Shown here: piece by piece, positions 62,671-64,000 of the stretch
How positions within the stretch are numbered: position 1 is the first letter of the stretch
How the letters are laid out: every line of letters begins with the position of its first letter
From: Streptomyces rhizosphaerihabitans
GTDB lineage: Bacteria; Actinomycetota; Actinomycetes; Streptomycetales; Streptomycetaceae
Assembly (NCBI RefSeq): GCF_025399795.1
Contig: NZ_JAODTZ010000022.1
Coordinates: 62,001 to 126,000 of the forward strand
Length of the DNA: 64,000 bases
Direction of reading: 5' to 3'
Made by a program: the position numbers and the translations under genes
The notes under the pieces: model-generated
What the model saw: the letters and a program-made list of their open reading frames with translations, nothing else
Databases searched by the model: none
Told to the model about the DNA's origin: nothing

Positions 62671-63330
62671 GTGGATACCCAGAGACCCCAGCGATCCTCC
62701 AAACTGGACAAGAGGCAGGTCGTCGGGACCGCTCTGCGGCTGCTCAACGAGACGGGCCTCGACGGCCTCACCCTGCGGGCCATCGCCAAGGAGCTGGACG
62801 TCCAGGCGCCCGCGCTCTACTGGCATTTCAAGAACAAGCAGGAACTGCTCGACGAGATGGCGACGGAGATGTACCGCCGGATGGTCGAGGACACCGGGGT
62901 GGAGCCGGACGCCGGCTGGCGGGAGCGGCTGCTCGCCGCCAACCGCGGACTGCGCGCCGCCCTGCTGAGCTACCGCGACGGCGCGAAGGTCTTCAGCGGT
63001 TCACGCTTCACCGGCACGCTGCACGCCGTCGAGATGGAGCGGACGCTGAAGCTCTTCACCGAGGCGGGATTCTCTCTCGCCCAGGCGGTCCGCGCGACGT
63101 CCACGACGTACGTGTACACGATCGGCTTCGTCACCGAGGAGCAGGGCGTCCAGCCTCTGCCGGGCGAGCGCCGCGAGGGCTACGACGTGACGGAACGCGC
63201 CCGCCGTATGGCCGACTTCCCGCTGTCGGCCGCGGCGGGCGCGGAGATCTTCGAGGACTACGAACGGCACTTCGAGGAAGGCCTGAGCCTGGTCGTCGCG
63301 GGCATCGAGGCGCGCTACGGGGTCGGCTGA
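62671..63330 (+). CDS. TetR-family regulator with TetR_C domain
   Basis: 219 residues. The HTH (VVGTALRLLNETGLDGLTLRAIAKELDVQAPALYWHFKNKQELLDEMA region, residues ~15-65) has the tetracycline-repressor style LYWHFKNKQELLD, and the C-terminal domain is TetR_C type, with YVYTIGFVTEEQGVQP and FPLSAAAGAEIFEDYERHFEEGLSLV. It is divergent from the FAD monooxygenase and separated by 68 bp with two operators. This copies the TetR/TetX-like logic of an inducible drug-modifying enzyme (inference). GTG start at 62671. Confidence 0.94.
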   Translation: MDTQRPQRSSKLDKRQVVGTALRLLNETGLDGLTLRAIAKELDVQAPALYWHFKNKQELLDEMATEMYRRMVEDTGVEPDAGWRERLLAANRGLRAALLSYRDGAKVFSGSRFTGTLHAVEMERTLKLFTEAGFSLAQAVRATSTTYVYTIGFVTEEQGVQPLPGERREGYDVTERARRMADFPLSAAAGAEIFEDYERHFEEGLSLVVAGIEARYGVG

Positions 63331-63393
63331 GCGGGCGGCGCCGGGGTCCGCCGGGCGGAGGGGCGGCTTCGGCCGAGGGCGCCCGGTCCGTTC

Positions 63394-64000
63394 CTACGGG
63401 CGCGGCTTCGACAGGGCCGTGCGGAGCTTCGGGGCGAGCCGCTTCTCCACGTACTGGTTGAGCACCCAGGCGAGCAGCAGCATGGTGGCCACCGTGGCCG
63501 GGAACGTGCCGTACGAAGGGAGGTGCAGGGTCTGGTGGTAGGCCTTGATGACCACCCAGCCCAGGTGTTCGTGGACCAGGTAGAACGGGTACGTCAGCGC
63601 GCCTGCGACCGTCAGCCAGCGCCAGTTCGCCCAGTGCAGCCAGCCCAGCGCGATCGCGGCGACGGCGACGTAGCCGAGGGTGACGACCAGGATGATGCCG
63701 AAGGACGAGCGGTTGGAGAAGAACTCCGGGTTCGGGGCGTGCCACAGCCGCTGGACCGCGTAGTGCTGGCCGATCAGCCAGCTCACGCCGACAATGCCCC
63801 AGGCGTGCGCGTCACGGCGGTTGCGGTGGACGAGGTAGAGGCCGACGCCCCCGATGAAGTACGGGGCGTACTCCGGCATCAGGACCATGTTGAGGAGTGG
63901 CTCGTTCACGCCCTGAGCGATGGCCGCGGCCAGTGTCCAGCCGGCGCAGAACAGGATCACGCGCTGCCGGTTCGCCCCCGGCAGCACGATGCACAGCGCG
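63394..64000 (-). CDS. Acyltransferase 3 family membrane protein (partial, N-terminus beyond window)
   Basis: The visible C-terminal ~202 residues contain several membrane helices: VILFCAGWTLAAAIAQGV, PYFIGGVGLYLVHRNRRDAHAWGIVGV, SFGIILVVTLGYVAVAAIALGW, and the family end YPFYLVHEHLGWVVIKAYHQTL and LLLAWVLNQYVEKRLAPKL. The frame stays open to the window edge. Acyltransferase 3 proteins O-acylate sugars, peptidoglycan or antibiotics; the substrate is not assignable from this part. Confidence 0.88.
   Translation of the reverse strand, partial: ALCIVLPGANRQRVILFCAGWTLAAAIAQGVNEPLLNMVLMPEYAPYFIGGVGLYLVHRNRRDAHAWGIVGVSWLIGQHYAVQRLWHAPNPEFFSNRSSFGIILVVTLGYVAVAAIALGWLHWANWRWLTVAGALTYPFYLVHEHLGWVVIKAYHQTLHLPSYGTFPATVATMLLLAWVLNQYVEKRLAPKLRTALSKPRP

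Overview
The window is high-GC, actinobacterial DNA, almost certainly from a Streptomyces chromosome. Codon third positions are strongly G/C, GTG starts are common, and the gene set is typical of the genus: a fused glycine betaine permease, an SCO4848-type small membrane protein, paired ECF sigma genes and an orphan L,D-transpeptidase. I recognise the gene order as resembling the S. coelicolor SCO48xx core region; this is from memory, not from an alignment. I see no insertion sequence, phage, CRISPR array, rRNA or convincing tRNA.

1-14.6 kb: a Pro/Gln-rich membrane protein, then a MarR-GNAT fusion regulator whose 5' region carries a perfect 42-bp palindrome. Divergent from it runs a choline-to-betaine and betaine uptake operon: betB, a frameshifted betA, ATPase, double-length permease and binding lipoprotein. 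An isocitrate-lyase/PEP-mutase family enzyme, an AhpD/MocR divergent pair, an EamA transporter and a small lipoprotein follow.

14.7-22.2 kb: a glutathionylspermidine-synthase-like ATP-grasp enzyme, ornithine aminotransferase (rocD), a ZTP (pfl) riboswitch in front of glyA, a secreted protein, trpS and a 2'-5' RNA ligase-like protein.

22.3-31 kb: a divergent cell-envelope locus. dprE2 and dprE1 lie on the minus strand; a PAP2 phosphatase, a UbiA-type phosphoribosyltransferase, a GtrA protein and a YihY/BrkB protein lie on the plus strand. This is the mycobacterial decaprenyl-phospho-arabinose gene set in a non-mycolate genome. A D,D-carboxypeptidase, the SCO4848-type protein and a metallophosphoesterase follow.

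31-45.8 kb: an orphan oligopeptide-type binding protein, an LTA-synthase-like sulfatase with a long acidic N-terminus, an OmpR/histidine kinase pair divergent from an MMPL exporter with an extra C-terminal domain, a self-contained TetR operon with two clear operators, a VOC protein and a DUF4132 gene pair.

45.8-53.8 kb: a strong bidirectional terminator, sdhCDAB (succinate dehydrogenase), an OHCU decarboxylase whose frame has no ATG/GTG/TTG start, a GH20 hexosaminidase, a DUF4328 gene remnant and two actinobacterial hypothetical genes.

53.8-64 kb: two paralogous ECF sigma genes, the second coupled to a membrane-anchored putative partner, with tandem-repeat spacers; an L,D-transpeptidase; an acyl-CoA mutase large subunit; a LysE exporter; a TetR/FAD-monooxygenase divergent pair with TTAACNNNGTTAA operators; and an acyltransferase cut by the window end.
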